A DNA stretch of 64,000 nt from contig NZ_CP044125.1 in assembly GCF_016864575.1 (NCBI RefSeq), positions 3,702,001 to 3,766,000 of the forward strand. The letters are read 5' to 3'. Positions 1 to 8,552 of this stretch are shown here, in pieces. A program made the position numbers and the translations under genes. The notes beneath the pieces are model-generated. The model did not search any database and was not told where the DNA came from. It saw only the letters and a list, made by a program, of their open reading frames with translations. This stretch comes from Rhizobium sp. BG4. Its GTDB lineage: Bacteria; Pseudomonadota; Alphaproteobacteria; Rhizobiales; Rhizobiaceae. Every line of letters starts with the position of its first letter. Position 1 is the stretch's first letter.

Positions 1-665
1 TCGATCTGGCGCTCGATTACCCGACCGGTGACATCACCCAGGAAGCGGCGCTTTCCGAGCGTGACTGCGCCGCCACCATGGCCTTCGGCATGGAAGCGAT
101 TGCAGGTGGTACGGATCTGCTCTGCATCGGCGAGATGGGCATCGGCAACACGACGATCGCAGCGGCGATCAACTACGCGCTTTACGGCGGTTCGGCACGC
201 GATTGGGTCGGCCCCGGCACGGGCTCGGAAGGCGAGATGCTGGAGCGCAAGGTGGCCGCCGTCGAGCGCGCCGTCGAGCTGCACCGCGATCACCTCAACG
301 ATCCGCTCGAAATCATGCGCCGCCTTGGCGGCCGTGAGATCGCGGCAATGGCAGGGGCAATCCTGGCCGCCCGCGTCGAGAAGATCCCCGTTCTCATCGA
401 TGGCTATGTGGCGACGGCGGCGGGTGCTATCCTGCAGGCTGCCAATCCGTCGGCGCTCGATCACTGCCTGATCGGCCATGTCTCCGGCGAGCCCGGCCAT
501 CTGCGCGCCATCGAGATGCTCGGCAAGACGCCGCTTCTGGCGCTTGGCATGCGCCTCGGCGAGGGCACGGGTGCTGCGCTCGCCGCCGGTATCGTCAAGG
601 CCGCGGCCGCCTGCCATTCGGGCATGGCGACCTTCGCGCAGGCCGGCGTCACCAACAAGCATTGA
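1..665 (+). CDS. cobT: Nicotinate-nucleotide-dimethylbenzimidazole phosphoribosyltransferase, 3' part
   Basis: The reading frame is already open at base 3, so the gene starts upstream of the window; about 220 C-terminal residues are present of a family that is usually about 340 long. CobT transfers phosphoribose from nicotinate mononucleotide to 5,6-dimethylbenzimidazole, giving alpha-ribazole phosphate for the lower ligand of cobalamin. The conserved GEMGIGNTT stretch (about 130-160) and the GEGTGA motif, whose Glu (561-563) aligns with the catalytic base of the Salmonella enzyme, identify it. dgkA follows 131 bases downstream on the same strand. The BluB enzyme that makes its substrate is encoded at 50406. 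Identification is firm; only the missing 5' end is unknown. Confidence 0.95.
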   Translation, partial: DLALDYPTGDITQEAALSERDCAATMAFGMEAIAGGTDLLCIGEMGIGNTTIAAAINYALYGGSARDWVGPGTGSEGEMLERKVAAVERAVELHRDHLNDPLEIMRRLGGREIAAMAGAILAARVEKIPVLIDGYVATAAGAILQAANPSALDHCLIGHVSGEPGHLRAIEMLGKTPLLALGMRLGEGTGAALAAGIVKAAAACHSGMATFAQAGVTNKH

Positions 666-752
666 GCGGACGCGTCGCGTTCAGCTTTGTGACAGGTTGA
701 TGACAGACGCTTGCGGCGCGGACCGGGAAACGGTATTCGCATTTTCACTGAT

Positions 753-774
753 GGACGGCGGCAAGACGCCGTCC
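753..774 (+). other. Hairpin between cobT and dgkA
   Basis: An 8-bp perfect inverted repeat, GGACGGCG and CGCCGTCC, encloses a 6-base loop. It lies 88 bases after the cobT stop and 23 bases before the dgkA start. There is no T-run, so it is not a typical intrinsic terminator; it may be an mRNA structure in the dgkA leader. Confidence 0.35.
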
Positions 775-796
775 GCGACCGCAAGACGAGGACGCC

Positions 797-1189
797 TTGG
801 AGAAACCTGCCGTTCGTAAGCTGACAGGCGTCAGCCATTTCTTCGCCGCCGCGAGCTATTCCTGGGCCGGGTTCCAGCGCCTGATCAAGGAATCGGCCTT
901 CCGGCAGGAGCTGCTGTTTGCCGCCGTGTCGCTGATCCTGCTGATATCGGTGGGAGCGACGCTTTCCGAGCTGGTCATCGCCGTCATCCTGTTTCTGGCG
1001 CTGTTTGCCGTCGAGGCACTGAACACGGCGATCGAGGAAGTCATCGACCGGATCTCCCCCGAAATTTCGATGGTCGGCAAACATGCCAAGGATCTCGGCT
1101 CCTTTGCCGTTCTCTGCATGCTCGGTGCCTGCGGGCTTTTCCTGCTGTTCACGATCGGCAAGCATCTGATCGCGATCGTCTTCGGCTGA
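797..1189 (+). CDS. dgkA: Diacylglycerol kinase
   Basis: Small integral inner-membrane kinase that phosphorylates diacylglycerol to phosphatidate. In rhizobia this recycles diacylglycerol released when membrane lipids donate head groups to cyclic glucans. The 130 residues carry three membrane segments (about 38-55, 58-77, 103-125) and the family signature E-x-x-N-x-x-x-E with Glu73, Asn76 and Glu80, matching E. coli Glu69, Asn72 and Glu76; Glu32 matches metal ligand Glu28. The start is TTG with a GAGG-like ribosome site a few bases upstream; I see no good alternative ATG that keeps the N-terminal amphipathic helix. It converges on the histidine kinase with a two-base gap. Confidence 0.92.
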   Translation: MEKPAVRKLTGVSHFFAAASYSWAGFQRLIKESAFRQELLFAAVSLILLISVGATLSELVIAVILFLALFAVEALNTAIEEVIDRISPEISMVGKHAKDLGSFAVLCMLGACGLFLLFTIGKHLIAIVFG

Positions 1190-1191
1190 CC

Positions 1192-2727
1192 TTAGGCGAA
1201 GCTCTTCCGCTTACGGGAGACCGCGTGCGCTTCCTCGACGGCAGGAAGGCTCTGCAGGACGCGCTTGCCCGGCAGGATGGCGATGACTTCGGTGCCTTCG
1301 CGGAGCTTTGATTTCAGCACGAACTGACCGTCGTGCTTGGCAAGGATCGCCTGGACGATCGGCAGGCCGAGGCCGGTGCCCTGTTCGGCGCTCTTGATGG
1401 CGATGGAGCCCTGGCCGAAGGCGGAAAGCACGATCGGGATTTCCTCTTCGGGAATGCCGGGGCCGTTGTCCTTGATCGAGATGTATTGGCCGCCGCCCGC
1501 CGTCCAGCCGACCTTGACGTGGATCTCGCCGCCCTGCGGCGTGAATTTCACGGCGTTGGAGAGCAGGTTCAGGACGACCTGGCGCATCGACTTCTCGTCT
1601 GCCCAGACCGAGGGAAGCTCGGGCTCGAACTGCTGGCTGATGGTGATGTTCTTGCCGCTGGCGCGCAGCTGCACCATGCCGATGCAGTCCTCGGAAATAT
1701 CCAGCAGCGAAATCGCCTCTTCGGCGAGCTCATACTTGCCGGCCTCAATGCGCGAGAGGTCGAGGATCTCGTTGATGAGGTTCAGAAGATGCTGGCCGGA
1801 GCGATGGATGTCGCCGGTATATTCCTTGTAGGTCGGGTTGTTCAGCGGCCCCATGACCTCGGCCGACATCACTTCGGAGAAGCCGAGGATGGCATTCAGC
1901 GGCGTGCGCAGCTCATGCGACATGGAGGCGAGGAAGCGCGACTTGGCAAGGTTTGCCTCCTCGGCGCGGCGGCGCGCCTCGTCGGACATCGATTTTGCCA
2001 CTTCCAGCTCGGCGATCAGGTCGTCCTTTTCCGACTGGAAGGACAGGATGCGCAGGTTCTGCTTGAACAGGCGGTCGCTGATATAGCTGAAGAAGATGAC
2101 GGTCGTGGTGAAGAGCGCCGTGAGGCTGACTTCGAGCACGTCGCGGGAAATGCCGGCCTTGACGGCCAGCGCCAGCACGACGGGGCTGAAGGTGATGAGC
2201 ACCGACGGCGTCAGCATGAAATTCGACATTGCCGTGACCGACAGGGCAATGAGCAGCGTCGCACCCTTGTAGAGGATGAAGCGGGAGGGCTCGCAGGTGG
2301 CGCAGCTCTGCAGCGCGAAGAAGGCCCAGCTGAGGCCGATCAGCAGTTGGCCGATCAACAGAGCGCGGCGCCATTTGCGGGCGGATTCCGCCGTCATTTC
2401 CTGCTTGCGGGCGCGGCGGACGAGATAGACGTTGGCGGCATAGGCGACCAGCGTCGCGACCGCCCAGAAGAAAATCTCGGTGTCGCCGGTGAAATAGATG
2501 CCGAGGGCGGAAATGATGATGACGAACAGCGGCATCAGGGCTGCGCCCTGCGTGAATGCCGTCATATACATGCGAAGGACGTCGCGATCGAAAGCGGCCG
2601 TCGAGGAATGGCCCGACTGCAAGCGCTCGCGTGTCTGCCGAACAGCCTTGGAGACAGGCTTGTTGCGGTGACTGCGGGACTTGTCGACGATAATCTTATC
2701 TGTCGATGTGCTTACGCCGTTACTCAT
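1192..2727 (-). CDS. Membrane-bound sensor histidine kinase, PleC/DivJ/PdhS type
   Basis: About 511 residues. An N-terminal region with roughly six hydrophobic segments (about 60-215) is followed by a coiled coil (about 230-265), a HisKA domain whose phosphorylated His sits in the sequence SHELRTPLNAILGFSE (about residue 271), and a HATPase_c domain with N box (LLSNAVKF), G1 (DNGPGI) and G2 (GTGLGL). The exact H-box wording is typical of alphaproteobacterial kinases that act on DivK/PleD-type receivers controlling the cell cycle. That role is inferred; no response regulator is adjacent. Start: an in-frame GTG lies two codons upstream (2733), but the ATG at 2727 is preferred. No PAS domain is obvious, so sensing is probably through the membrane part. 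Confidence 0.85.
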   Translation of the reverse strand: MSNGVSTSTDKIIVDKSRSHRNKPVSKAVRQTRERLQSGHSSTAAFDRDVLRMYMTAFTQGAALMPLFVIIISALGIYFTGDTEIFFWAVATLVAYAANVYLVRRARKQEMTAESARKWRRALLIGQLLIGLSWAFFALQSCATCEPSRFILYKGATLLIALSVTAMSNFMLTPSVLITFSPVVLALAVKAGISRDVLEVSLTALFTTTVIFFSYISDRLFKQNLRILSFQSEKDDLIAELEVAKSMSDEARRRAEEANLAKSRFLASMSHELRTPLNAILGFSEVMSAEVMGPLNNPTYKEYTGDIHRSGQHLLNLINEILDLSRIEAGKYELAEEAISLLDISEDCIGMVQLRASGKNITISQQFEPELPSVWADEKSMRQVVLNLLSNAVKFTPQGGEIHVKVGWTAGGGQYISIKDNGPGIPEEEIPIVLSAFGQGSIAIKSAEQGTGLGLPIVQAILAKHDGQFVLKSKLREGTEVIAILPGKRVLQSLPAVEEAHAVSRKRKSFA

Positions 2728-2831
2728 CTGCACTTGATACTTGATCCGCGGATGGTTCCACCGTAACCGGCAAATCTTAAGAAGGTGTTTGCCATTTCTC
2801 TCAACGGTTTGTTTTTGAAGGAGGCGGAAGC

Positions 2832-3383
2832 GTGACGCGCGGTTTGAGGACGATTCGCGACAGCGTGACCGCCTTTGCGATGCTGGCGCTGATCTGGCTG
2901 ATCGCCGCCAAGCTCAACAGCGATGCGGAGACCGTGCATAGCGGCGCATTCCATGCGGCCGATGGCGACAGCCTGACGATCGGCGGCGAACGGATGCGGC
3001 TGAAGGGCATCGATGCGCCGGAGCTGGTGCAGAACTGCGAGCGTGGCGGGAAGTCATGGGCCTGCGGGCGGGAGGCGCGCGATGCGCTGCAGCGGCTGGT
3101 CTCAAATGCCGCAACGCAATGCGGCGGCACGGAGCGCGATCAATATCAGCGGCTGCTGGTGATCTGCCGCAGCGGCACGCTCGATATTAATGGCGAGATG
3201 GTCAGAACGGGCTATGCCCTGTCCTATGGCGACTACCGCCGCGAGGAGGACGAGGCCAGGGGCGTGCGCTCGGGTCTGTGGGCCGGAACGTTCGAACGGC
3301 CGCGGGATTTTCGCGATGACGAGCGGCTGCATTCCGGCGGTGGCATCGTCAGGATGATCGGGCAGGCGGTCGGATGGAACTGA
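2832..3383 (+). CDS. Thermonuclease-family (SNase-like) nuclease, membrane-anchored or secreted
   Basis: A staphylococcal-nuclease fold protein of 183 residues. A hydrophobic N-terminal segment (about 12-27) acts as signal or anchor, so the enzyme should work outside the cytoplasm. The core shows DGD at 44-46 and the signature RLKGIDAPE at about 56-64, with Asp61 and Glu64 in the usual calcium and catalytic region, followed by the DQYQR segment near 103-107. Start is GTG at 2832, supported by an excellent AAGGAGG ribosome site. The gene overlaps the following uracil-DNA glycosylase by 10 bases, so the two are probably co-transcribed. The natural substrate is unknown. Confidence 0.85.
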   Translation: MTRGLRTIRDSVTAFAMLALIWLIAAKLNSDAETVHSGAFHAADGDSLTIGGERMRLKGIDAPELVQNCERGGKSWACGREARDALQRLVSNAATQCGGTERDQYQRLLVICRSGTLDINGEMVRTGYALSYGDYRREEDEARGVRSGLWAGTFERPRDFRDDERLHSGGGIVRMIGQAVGWN

Positions 3384-3997
3384 CGCTCGAAGCCTTGCAC
3401 GAAGAGATTGCCGCCTGCCGCATCTGCCGGGATGCGCCACTCAATCCGGCAAAGCCCTTGCTACATGAGCCGCGTCCTGTCGTCATCCTGTCGCGCACGG
3501 CGCGGGTGCTGATCGCCGGGCAGGCGCCGGGGCTGAGGGTGCATGAGAGCGGCATTCCGTTCAACGATGCTTCGGGAGACCGACTGCGCGACTGGCTGCA
3601 GGTCGACCGCGAGACCTTCTACGATGCAAGCCGTCTGGCGATCGCGCCAATGGGCTTCTGTTTTCCGGGCTATGACGACAAGGGCAGCGACCTGCCGCCG
3701 CGCAGGGAATGCGCGCCGATCTGGCGGGATAGGGCCATGGCCGTCATGCCGCAGATCGAGCTGATCCTGACCGTCGGCCAATATGCGCAGAGCTGGCATA
3801 TGGGGGCGGCGGCGAAGGGCAATATGACCGACACGGTCAAGGCATGGCGCGAGACGCTGTTTGCAAACCGCTCACCCGCCGTCCTGCCGCTGCCGCATCC
3901 GAGCTGGCGCAATAGCGGCTGGCTGAAACGCAATCCATGGTTTGAGGAAGAGCTGCTGCCGGTCCTTAGAAGCAGAATAAAACTGCTTATAAACTGA
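3374..3997 (+). CDS. Uracil-DNA glycosylase family protein with Fe-S cysteines
   Basis: 207 residues related to the COG1573 iron-sulfur uracil-DNA glycosylases, which remove uracil and other deaminated bases from DNA. Cysteines at about 15, 18, 96 and 113 have the C-x2-C ... C-x16-C spacing of the 4Fe-4S ligands. Motif A is present as GQAPG (about 49-53) instead of the more common GEAPG, and motif B as HPSWRN near the C-terminus. The first 10 bases overlap the nuclease gene, and the start lies inside the preceding reading frame, suggesting translational coupling. The Gln in motif A means base specificity may differ from classical family 4 enzymes. Confidence 0.82.
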   Translation: MELTLEALHEEIAACRICRDAPLNPAKPLLHEPRPVVILSRTARVLIAGQAPGLRVHESGIPFNDASGDRLRDWLQVDRETFYDASRLAIAPMGFCFPGYDDKGSDLPPRRECAPIWRDRAMAVMPQIELILTVGQYAQSWHMGAAAKGNMTDTVKAWRETLFANRSPAVLPLPHPSWRNSGWLKRNPWFEEELLPVLRSRIKLLIN

Positions 3998-4047
3998 AAC
4001 AAAATTCTTTTCGCGCGCCGGAATCGCGGTATACAGAGAATATAATT

Positions 4048-4061
4048 CGAAAGGGCTTTCG
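4048..4061 (+). promoter_or_regulatory. Palindrome over the ribosome-binding site of the Lrp-family gene
   Basis: CGAAAG and CTTTCG are 6-base inverted arms around GG, ending 4 bases before the ATG at 4065 and covering the AAGGG Shine-Dalgarno. The surrounding upstream 80 bases are AT-rich. It could be an autoregulatory operator or a small RNA hairpin; it does not resemble the E. coli Lrp consensus. Confidence 0.35.
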
Positions 4062-4064
4062 CAT

Positions 4065-4553
4065 ATGGACCGTCTCGACCGTAAGATACTGCGCCTGCTG
4101 CAAGAAGATTCGACCCTTGCGGTCGCCGATCTCGCCAAGAAGGTCGGCCTTTCGACAACTCCTTGCTGGCGCCGTATCCAGAAGATGGAAGAAGACGGTG
4201 TCATCAAGCGCCGCGTTGCCATCCTCGACCCCGAGAAGGTGAATACCAAGGTCACGGTTTTCGTCTCGATCCGCACGGCGACCCATTCGATCGAGTGGCT
4301 GAAGCGCTTCTCGGAAGTCGTCGTGGAATTCCCCGAAGTGGTCGAGTTCTACCGCATGAGTGGCGATGTCGATTATCTGCTGCGTGTTGTCGTGCCCGAT
4401 ATCGCCGCCTATGACGCCTTCTACAAGCGGATGATCGCCAAGATCGAAATCCGCGACGTCTCCTCGGCCTTTGCTATGGAGCAAATCAAGTACTCGACGC
4501 AGCTGCCGCTCGACTACATGTTGCTCGACAGCGCTAAGTCCAACGAGGACTGA
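4065..4553 (+). CDS. Lrp/AsnC-family transcriptional regulator
   Basis: 162 residues with a classical N-terminal AsnC helix-turn-helix (about 2-60, containing LSTTPCWRRI recognition helix) and a C-terminal RAM/ligand-binding domain (about 65-150). These proteins form dimers or octamers and control amino-acid metabolism genes in response to amino acids. The ATG follows an AT-rich leader. It converges with the AlkD-like gene, leaving a single base between stop codons, so transcription of the two may interfere. The neighbours give no clear regulon; it could control the distant amino-acid ABC genes or an unlinked target. Family firm, target unknown. Confidence 0.9.
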   Translation: MDRLDRKILRLLQEDSTLAVADLAKKVGLSTTPCWRRIQKMEEDGVIKRRVAILDPEKVNTKVTVFVSIRTATHSIEWLKRFSEVVVEFPEVVEFYRMSGDVDYLLRVVVPDIAAYDAFYKRMIAKIEIRDVSSAFAMEQIKYSTQLPLDYMLLDSAKSNED

Positions 4554-4554
4554 G

Positions 4555-5238
4555 CTATTTCAGGCGGGCGATGACCGCATCGCTGGTCAGCTCGCGCACC
4601 GCATCCTTGCCGATCCATCTCGCCGTCTTGCCGGAACTCTCCGCAAGGCGGCGAGCGAGTTTCAGGGCAGGCGCATGGCACGCCTTGTTGCGCTTGCCGA
4701 TATTGCGCAGCGCCCAGTTGACGGCCTTGCGGACGAAGCTCCTCTCGTCGCCAGCGTGAGCCTCGATCAGCGGCAACCAGACGAGAATTGTCTCGTCAGG
4801 ATCCTTCTTGCGATGCACAGCCATAGCGGCGATCATTGCGAAGGCCGTGCGGCGCACGAATTCCTGCTCATCGGCGGCAAAGCTTTCAATGAGAGCGTCC
4901 AGCCGTGCCTCGACGAAGAGGTCGGCGGCGGTATCGACGATTTCCCAGGAATTGAAGTCTTCGGCGAAGGCCTTGGCTTCATCCGCCGTCAGCCGTTTCG
5001 GCTCAGACGTCATCAAGGCCAGCAGCCGCGCTTCCCTGATGCCGCTTTGCCAGAGCGCCAGGGCGCGCGGATGATCCTTCCTGGCGAGCCTCGCGATGCT
5101 CCGCAGTTGCGGATTGGAAATGCCGAGTGCTTGGCCGGTGACGATCCCGAAGCGGGCCATGCCGGCAATGCCGTCCTCGGAGCGCAGCGTCTGCAGATGC
5201 GCGATCAGGTCTGCTGCGCTCGAGGACGGGCCGATCAT
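4555..5238 (-). CDS. AlkD-like DNA alkylation repair protein
   Basis: 227 residues made of HEAT-like helical repeats, matching the DNA alkylation repair (AlkC/AlkD) family of glycosylases that excise positively charged N3- and N7-alkyl purines without base flipping. The motif W-E-I-V-D at Trp98 and Asp102 has the Trp-x3-Asp spacing of the AlkD active site (Trp109/Asp113 in the Bacillus enzyme). Its start overlaps the stop of the upstream dehydrogenase gene by four bases (ATGA, 5235-5238), so the two are translated from one message. With the glycosylase at 3374 this gives two base-excision enzymes within 2 kb. Family assignment is good; activity is inferred. Confidence 0.85.
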   Translation of the reverse strand: MIGPSSSAADLIAHLQTLRSEDGIAGMARFGIVTGQALGISNPQLRSIARLARKDHPRALALWQSGIREARLLALMTSEPKRLTADEAKAFAEDFNSWEIVDTAADLFVEARLDALIESFAADEQEFVRRTAFAMIAAMAVHRKKDPDETILVWLPLIEAHAGDERSFVRKAVNWALRNIGKRNKACHAPALKLARRLAESSGKTARWIGKDAVRELTSDAVIARLK

Positions 5239-6104
5239 TTTTCCAGGCGGGCTAGGAGCGAGGACGTGTCCCAGCGATTGCCGCCCATGGCCTGGACGTC
5301 GCCATAGAACTGATCGACGAGGGCGGTGACGGGGAGCTTGGCGCCGTTGCGGCGGGCTTCGGTCAGGACGATGTCGAGGTCCTTGCGCATCCAGTCGATG
5401 GCGAAGCCGAAATCGTATTTGCCCTGGTTCATCGTCTTGTGGCGGTTTTCCATCTGCCAGGAGCCCGCGGCACCCTTGGAGATGACGTCGACGACCTTCT
5501 CGATGTCGAGGCCGGCGCGCTTGCCAAAGTGGATGCCTTCGGCGAGGCCCTGGACGAGACCGGCGATGCAGATCTGGTTGATCATCTTGGTGAGCTGGCC
5601 GGCACCGGCCGACCCCATCAGGCCGACCATGCGCGCATAGGCGTCGATCACGGGCTTTGCCTTTTCGAAGACCGCTTCATCGCCGCCGCACATCACGGTC
5701 AGCACGCCGTTTTCGGCGCCCGCCTGGCCGCCGGACACCGGTGCATCGATGAAATGGCAGCCCTTGGCCCGGGCGGCTTCGTCGAGTTCGCGAGCCACTT
5801 CGGCGCTTGCCGTGGTGTTGTCGATCAGGACGGCACCCTTCTTCATGCCTTCGAGAACGCCACCTTTGCCTGTTGTCACCGAGCGGAGATCGTCGTCATT
5901 GCCCACGCAGGTGAAGACGAAATCGGCGTCTGCGGCAGCTTCTGCCGGGGTCGGGGCGGATTTGCCGCCGAACTTTGCCGCCCAATCGGCGGCCTTGGCG
6001 GCGGTGCGGTTATAGACCGTGACGTCATGGCCGCCCTTCGTCTTCAAATGGCCCGCCATCGGGAAACCCATGACGCCGAGACCGATAAAAGCGACTTTTG
6101 CCAT
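5235..6104 (-). CDS. NAD(P)-dependent beta-hydroxyacid dehydrogenase (3-hydroxyisobutyrate dehydrogenase family)
   Basis: 289 residues, the usual length for the family. Rossmann motif GLGVMG at 8-13, substrate signature DAPVSGG at about 120-126 and the catalytic Lys173 in GQLTKMINQ are all present. Family members oxidise 3-hydroxyisobutyrate (valine breakdown), tartronate semialdehyde or related short hydroxyacids. The Asn32-Arg33 pair after the second strand is more typical of NADP than NAD users. The gene overlaps the AlkD-like gene by ATGA. No valine catabolic gene is adjacent, so the exact substrate is unresolved; mmsB or glxR would both be guesses. Confidence 0.85.
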   Translation of the reverse strand: MAKVAFIGLGVMGFPMAGHLKTKGGHDVTVYNRTAAKAADWAAKFGGKSAPTPAEAAADADFVFTCVGNDDDLRSVTTGKGGVLEGMKKGAVLIDNTTASAEVARELDEAARAKGCHFIDAPVSGGQAGAENGVLTVMCGGDEAVFEKAKPVIDAYARMVGLMGSAGAGQLTKMINQICIAGLVQGLAEGIHFGKRAGLDIEKVVDVISKGAAGSWQMENRHKTMNQGKYDFGFAIDWMRKDLDIVLTEARRNGAKLPVTALVDQFYGDVQAMGGNRWDTSSLLARLEK

Positions 6105-6364
6105 ATGCCAGATCCTTCTCCTGATGCTGCGGCATGATTAGCGGAAAGTGGGAAGGCTGGAAAGGCACCGCCGGCTGGCGGCGGTACGCCAACGCGGCAC
6201 CCGGAGAATAAAATTCTGCGGGAGCCCGGCAATCCGGTCAGGAAAATTTCCGCCGCGCCAAAACTCACAAATATAATTGTCGATCTAATTTATAGAGTTT
6301 CTCATTATCAGGTCATCGCAACGCAACGGTGATGCGCTTCGTATCGCCGATAAAGGGGAAAGCC

Positions 6365-7333
6365 ATGATCTCACGCCGTCAGACCCTTGGTCTCTTTGGG
6401 GCCGCAGCAGCTGCCGCCGTCCTGCCATCCATCAAGCCGGCGCGGGCGGCTGCTGCCACCGAGTTCCGCATCGGCTGGCAGAAGAACGGCGTGCTGGCGC
6501 TCGCCAAGCGGCGCGGCGCGCTGGAGGCGCGGCTTGCGGACAAGGGCATTTCGGTCAGCTGGTCGGAATTCACCTCGGGGCCGCCGCTGCTCGAAGCGCT
6601 CGGGGCAGGCGCTCTTGATTTCGGCGCGACCGGTGACGTGCCGCCGCTCTTCGCGCAGGCTGCGGGTGGCCATCTCTATTATGTCGGAACCTATCGCGGC
6701 AGCCCGGCGGCGTCGGCGATCCTGGTGCACAAGGATTCTCCGATCCAGAAACTCGAAGACCTGAAGGGTGCCAAGCTAGCCTTCAAGCGCGGCTCCAGCG
6801 CCCATAACGTCGCCGTCAAGGCGCTGCGCAAGGGTGGGTTGACTATCGATGACGTCCAGGCGCTCGATCTGGCGCCGCCGGATGCTGCTGCCGCCTTCAA
6901 GACCGGCAGCATCGATGCCTGGTCGATCTGGGATCCCTACCTCGCCATCGCCCAAGCCGATCCCGATACCCGGGTGCTGACGACCGCCGAAGGGCTCGTC
7001 GATTCCTACAGCTTCTTCCTCGCCAATCAGGACTTCACCGACAACAACGGCCAGGTGGTCGTCGATGTGATCGACGAGCTCGCCAAAGTCGGCAAGTCGG
7101 CGCAGGGCAAGCTCGATGAGACCGTCAAGGAGCTTTCCGAGATCACCGGTGTTCCCGCCGATGTGACGCGCATCACCCTCAGCCGCCCGGGCGCCGATCT
7201 TGGTGCCGTGACGACGATCACCGATGGCGCAGCCGCCTACCAGCAAGCCTTGGCCGACGAGTTCTACGCGCTTGGTATCGTGCCGAAGAAACTGACGACC
7301 GGCGATATCGTCTGGCGCCCGAAGGCCAGCTGA
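6365..7333 (+). CDS. ssuA: Aliphatic sulfonate ABC transporter, periplasmic binding protein
   Basis: 322 residues. The N-terminus has a twin-arginine pattern (SRRQTLG) and a hydrophobic core ending near residue 28 (ARA), so export may be by Tat. The mature part is an NMT1/SsuA-type binding protein that captures alkanesulfonates in the periplasm and delivers them to SsuC/SsuB. An upstream in-frame start at 6329 exists, but the ATG at 6365 sits after the strong AAAGGGGAAAG ribosome site and starts the signal sequence correctly. First gene of ssuA-ssuD-ssuC-ssuB. The upstream AT-rich stretch (6260-6330) probably holds the sulfate-starvation promoter. Confidence 0.92.
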   Translation: MISRRQTLGLFGAAAAAAVLPSIKPARAAAATEFRIGWQKNGVLALAKRRGALEARLADKGISVSWSEFTSGPPLLEALGAGALDFGATGDVPPLFAQAAGGHLYYVGTYRGSPAASAILVHKDSPIQKLEDLKGAKLAFKRGSSAHNVAVKALRKGGLTIDDVQALDLAPPDAAAAFKTGSIDAWSIWDPYLAIAQADPDTRVLTTAEGLVDSYSFFLANQDFTDNNGQVVVDVIDELAKVGKSAQGKLDETVKELSEITGVPADVTRITLSRPGADLGAVTTITDGAAAYQQALADEFYALGIVPKKLTTGDIVWRPKAS

Positions 7334-7359
7334 GCCGTATTTCACGAAAGGACAATTTG

Positions 7360-8529
7360 ATGAGTTCCAAACCAATCGATTTTCTCTGGTTCATCCCGAC
7401 CTCCGGCGACGGCGCCTATCTCGGTTCGTCCGACCAGACGCGTGCGCCTGAGATCGGCTACATGACGCAGATCGCCCAGGCAGCCGATCGCCTCGGCTTT
7501 TCCGGCGTGTTGCTGCCGACAGGCGTTGCCTGCGAGGAATCCTTCGTCACGGCGGCCGCACTTTCGCAACATACGGAGAAGCTCAAGTTCCTGGTGGCGA
7601 TCCGTCCCGGCACGGCGTCTCCAGCCTATTACGCACGTCTGGCGACGACGCTCGACCGTGTCTCGAACGGCCGCGTTCTCCTGAACATCGTCGTCGGCGG
7701 CAGCCCGGCCGAACTTGCCGGCGACGGCATCTTCCTGCCGCATGACGAGCGCTACGACCATGCCAACGAGTTCTTCGATGTCTGGGAAGAGCTGCTGGAA
7801 AAGGGCGTTGCCAGCATCGATGGCAAGCACATCAAGGCGACCAATGCACGCCTCGGCTTCCCGTCCTACCAGAATCCGCGCCCGCCGCTCTATTTCGGCG
7901 GTTCTTCGGATGCCGGCATCGACTTTGCCGTCGGCCGCGTCGACAAGTACCTGACCTGGGGCGAACCGCCGGCGCAGGTCGGCGAAAAGATCGGGCGCGT
8001 ACGCGCCGCTGCCGCCAAGAAGGGCCGCGAAGTCAGCTTCGGCATCCGCCTGCATTTCATCGTCCGCGAGACGGACGACGAGGCATGGGCGGCCGCCGAC
8101 CGGCTGATCTCGAAGCTCGACGACGCGACCATCGAGGAAGCGCAGCTTCGCTTTGCCAAGGAGTCCGACTCCGTCGGTCAGGCGCGCATGGCAGCGCTTC
8201 ACGGCGGGCGCCGTGAAAAGCTGGAAGTGTCTCCGAATCTCTGGGCCGGTGTGGGTCTGGTGCGCGCCGGTGCCGGCACGGCGCTCGTGGGTTCGCCGAA
8301 GACGGTCGCGGCGCGGCTGCGCGAATATCAGGAACTCGGCATCGAGACGGTGATCGGCTCTGGCTATCCGCATCTGGAAGAGGCCTATCGCGTTGCCGAA
8401 CTGCTGTTCCCCGAGCTCGGTCTCGGCCAGCCGGAGCAGCGTCATGGTCTGCGCAACGATTTCGGAAACAAGCAGGTGTTCGGTGGCGGTAGCCATGGCG
8501 GTAACTTGAAAGTCGTTTCAGGGTCCTGA
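7360..8529 (+). CDS. ssuD: FMNH2-dependent alkanesulfonate monooxygenase
   Basis: 389-residue bacterial-luciferase-like enzyme that uses reduced flavin and oxygen to split C1-C14 alkanesulfonates into aldehyde and sulfite in the cytoplasm, supplying sulfur during sulfate limitation. It retains the conserved cysteine (about Cys58, in the GVACEE segment corresponding to E. coli Cys54) and the C-terminal LWAGVGLVRAGAGTALVG block that binds substrate. The ATG at 7360 lies after AAAGGA; a TTG one codon earlier is also open. It needs an NAD(P)H:FMN reductase (SsuE), which is not encoded in this cluster. Identity is firm by sequence and operon context. Confidence 0.95.
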   Translation: MSSKPIDFLWFIPTSGDGAYLGSSDQTRAPEIGYMTQIAQAADRLGFSGVLLPTGVACEESFVTAAALSQHTEKLKFLVAIRPGTASPAYYARLATTLDRVSNGRVLLNIVVGGSPAELAGDGIFLPHDERYDHANEFFDVWEELLEKGVASIDGKHIKATNARLGFPSYQNPRPPLYFGGSSDAGIDFAVGRVDKYLTWGEPPAQVGEKIGRVRAAAAKKGREVSFGIRLHFIVRETDDEAWAAADRLISKLDDATIEEAQLRFAKESDSVGQARMAALHGGRREKLEVSPNLWAGVGLVRAGAGTALVGSPKTVAARLREYQELGIETVIGSGYPHLEEAYRVAELLFPELGLGQPEQRHGLRNDFGNKQVFGGGSHGGNLKVVSGS

Positions 8530-8552
8530 TCCGCGGAAGCGAGGAGATGAGC

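Noticed and set aside
1333..2766. 477-residue open frame opposite the histidine kinase
   Set aside because: Shadow frame; the minus strand carries complete kinase motifs in this stretch.
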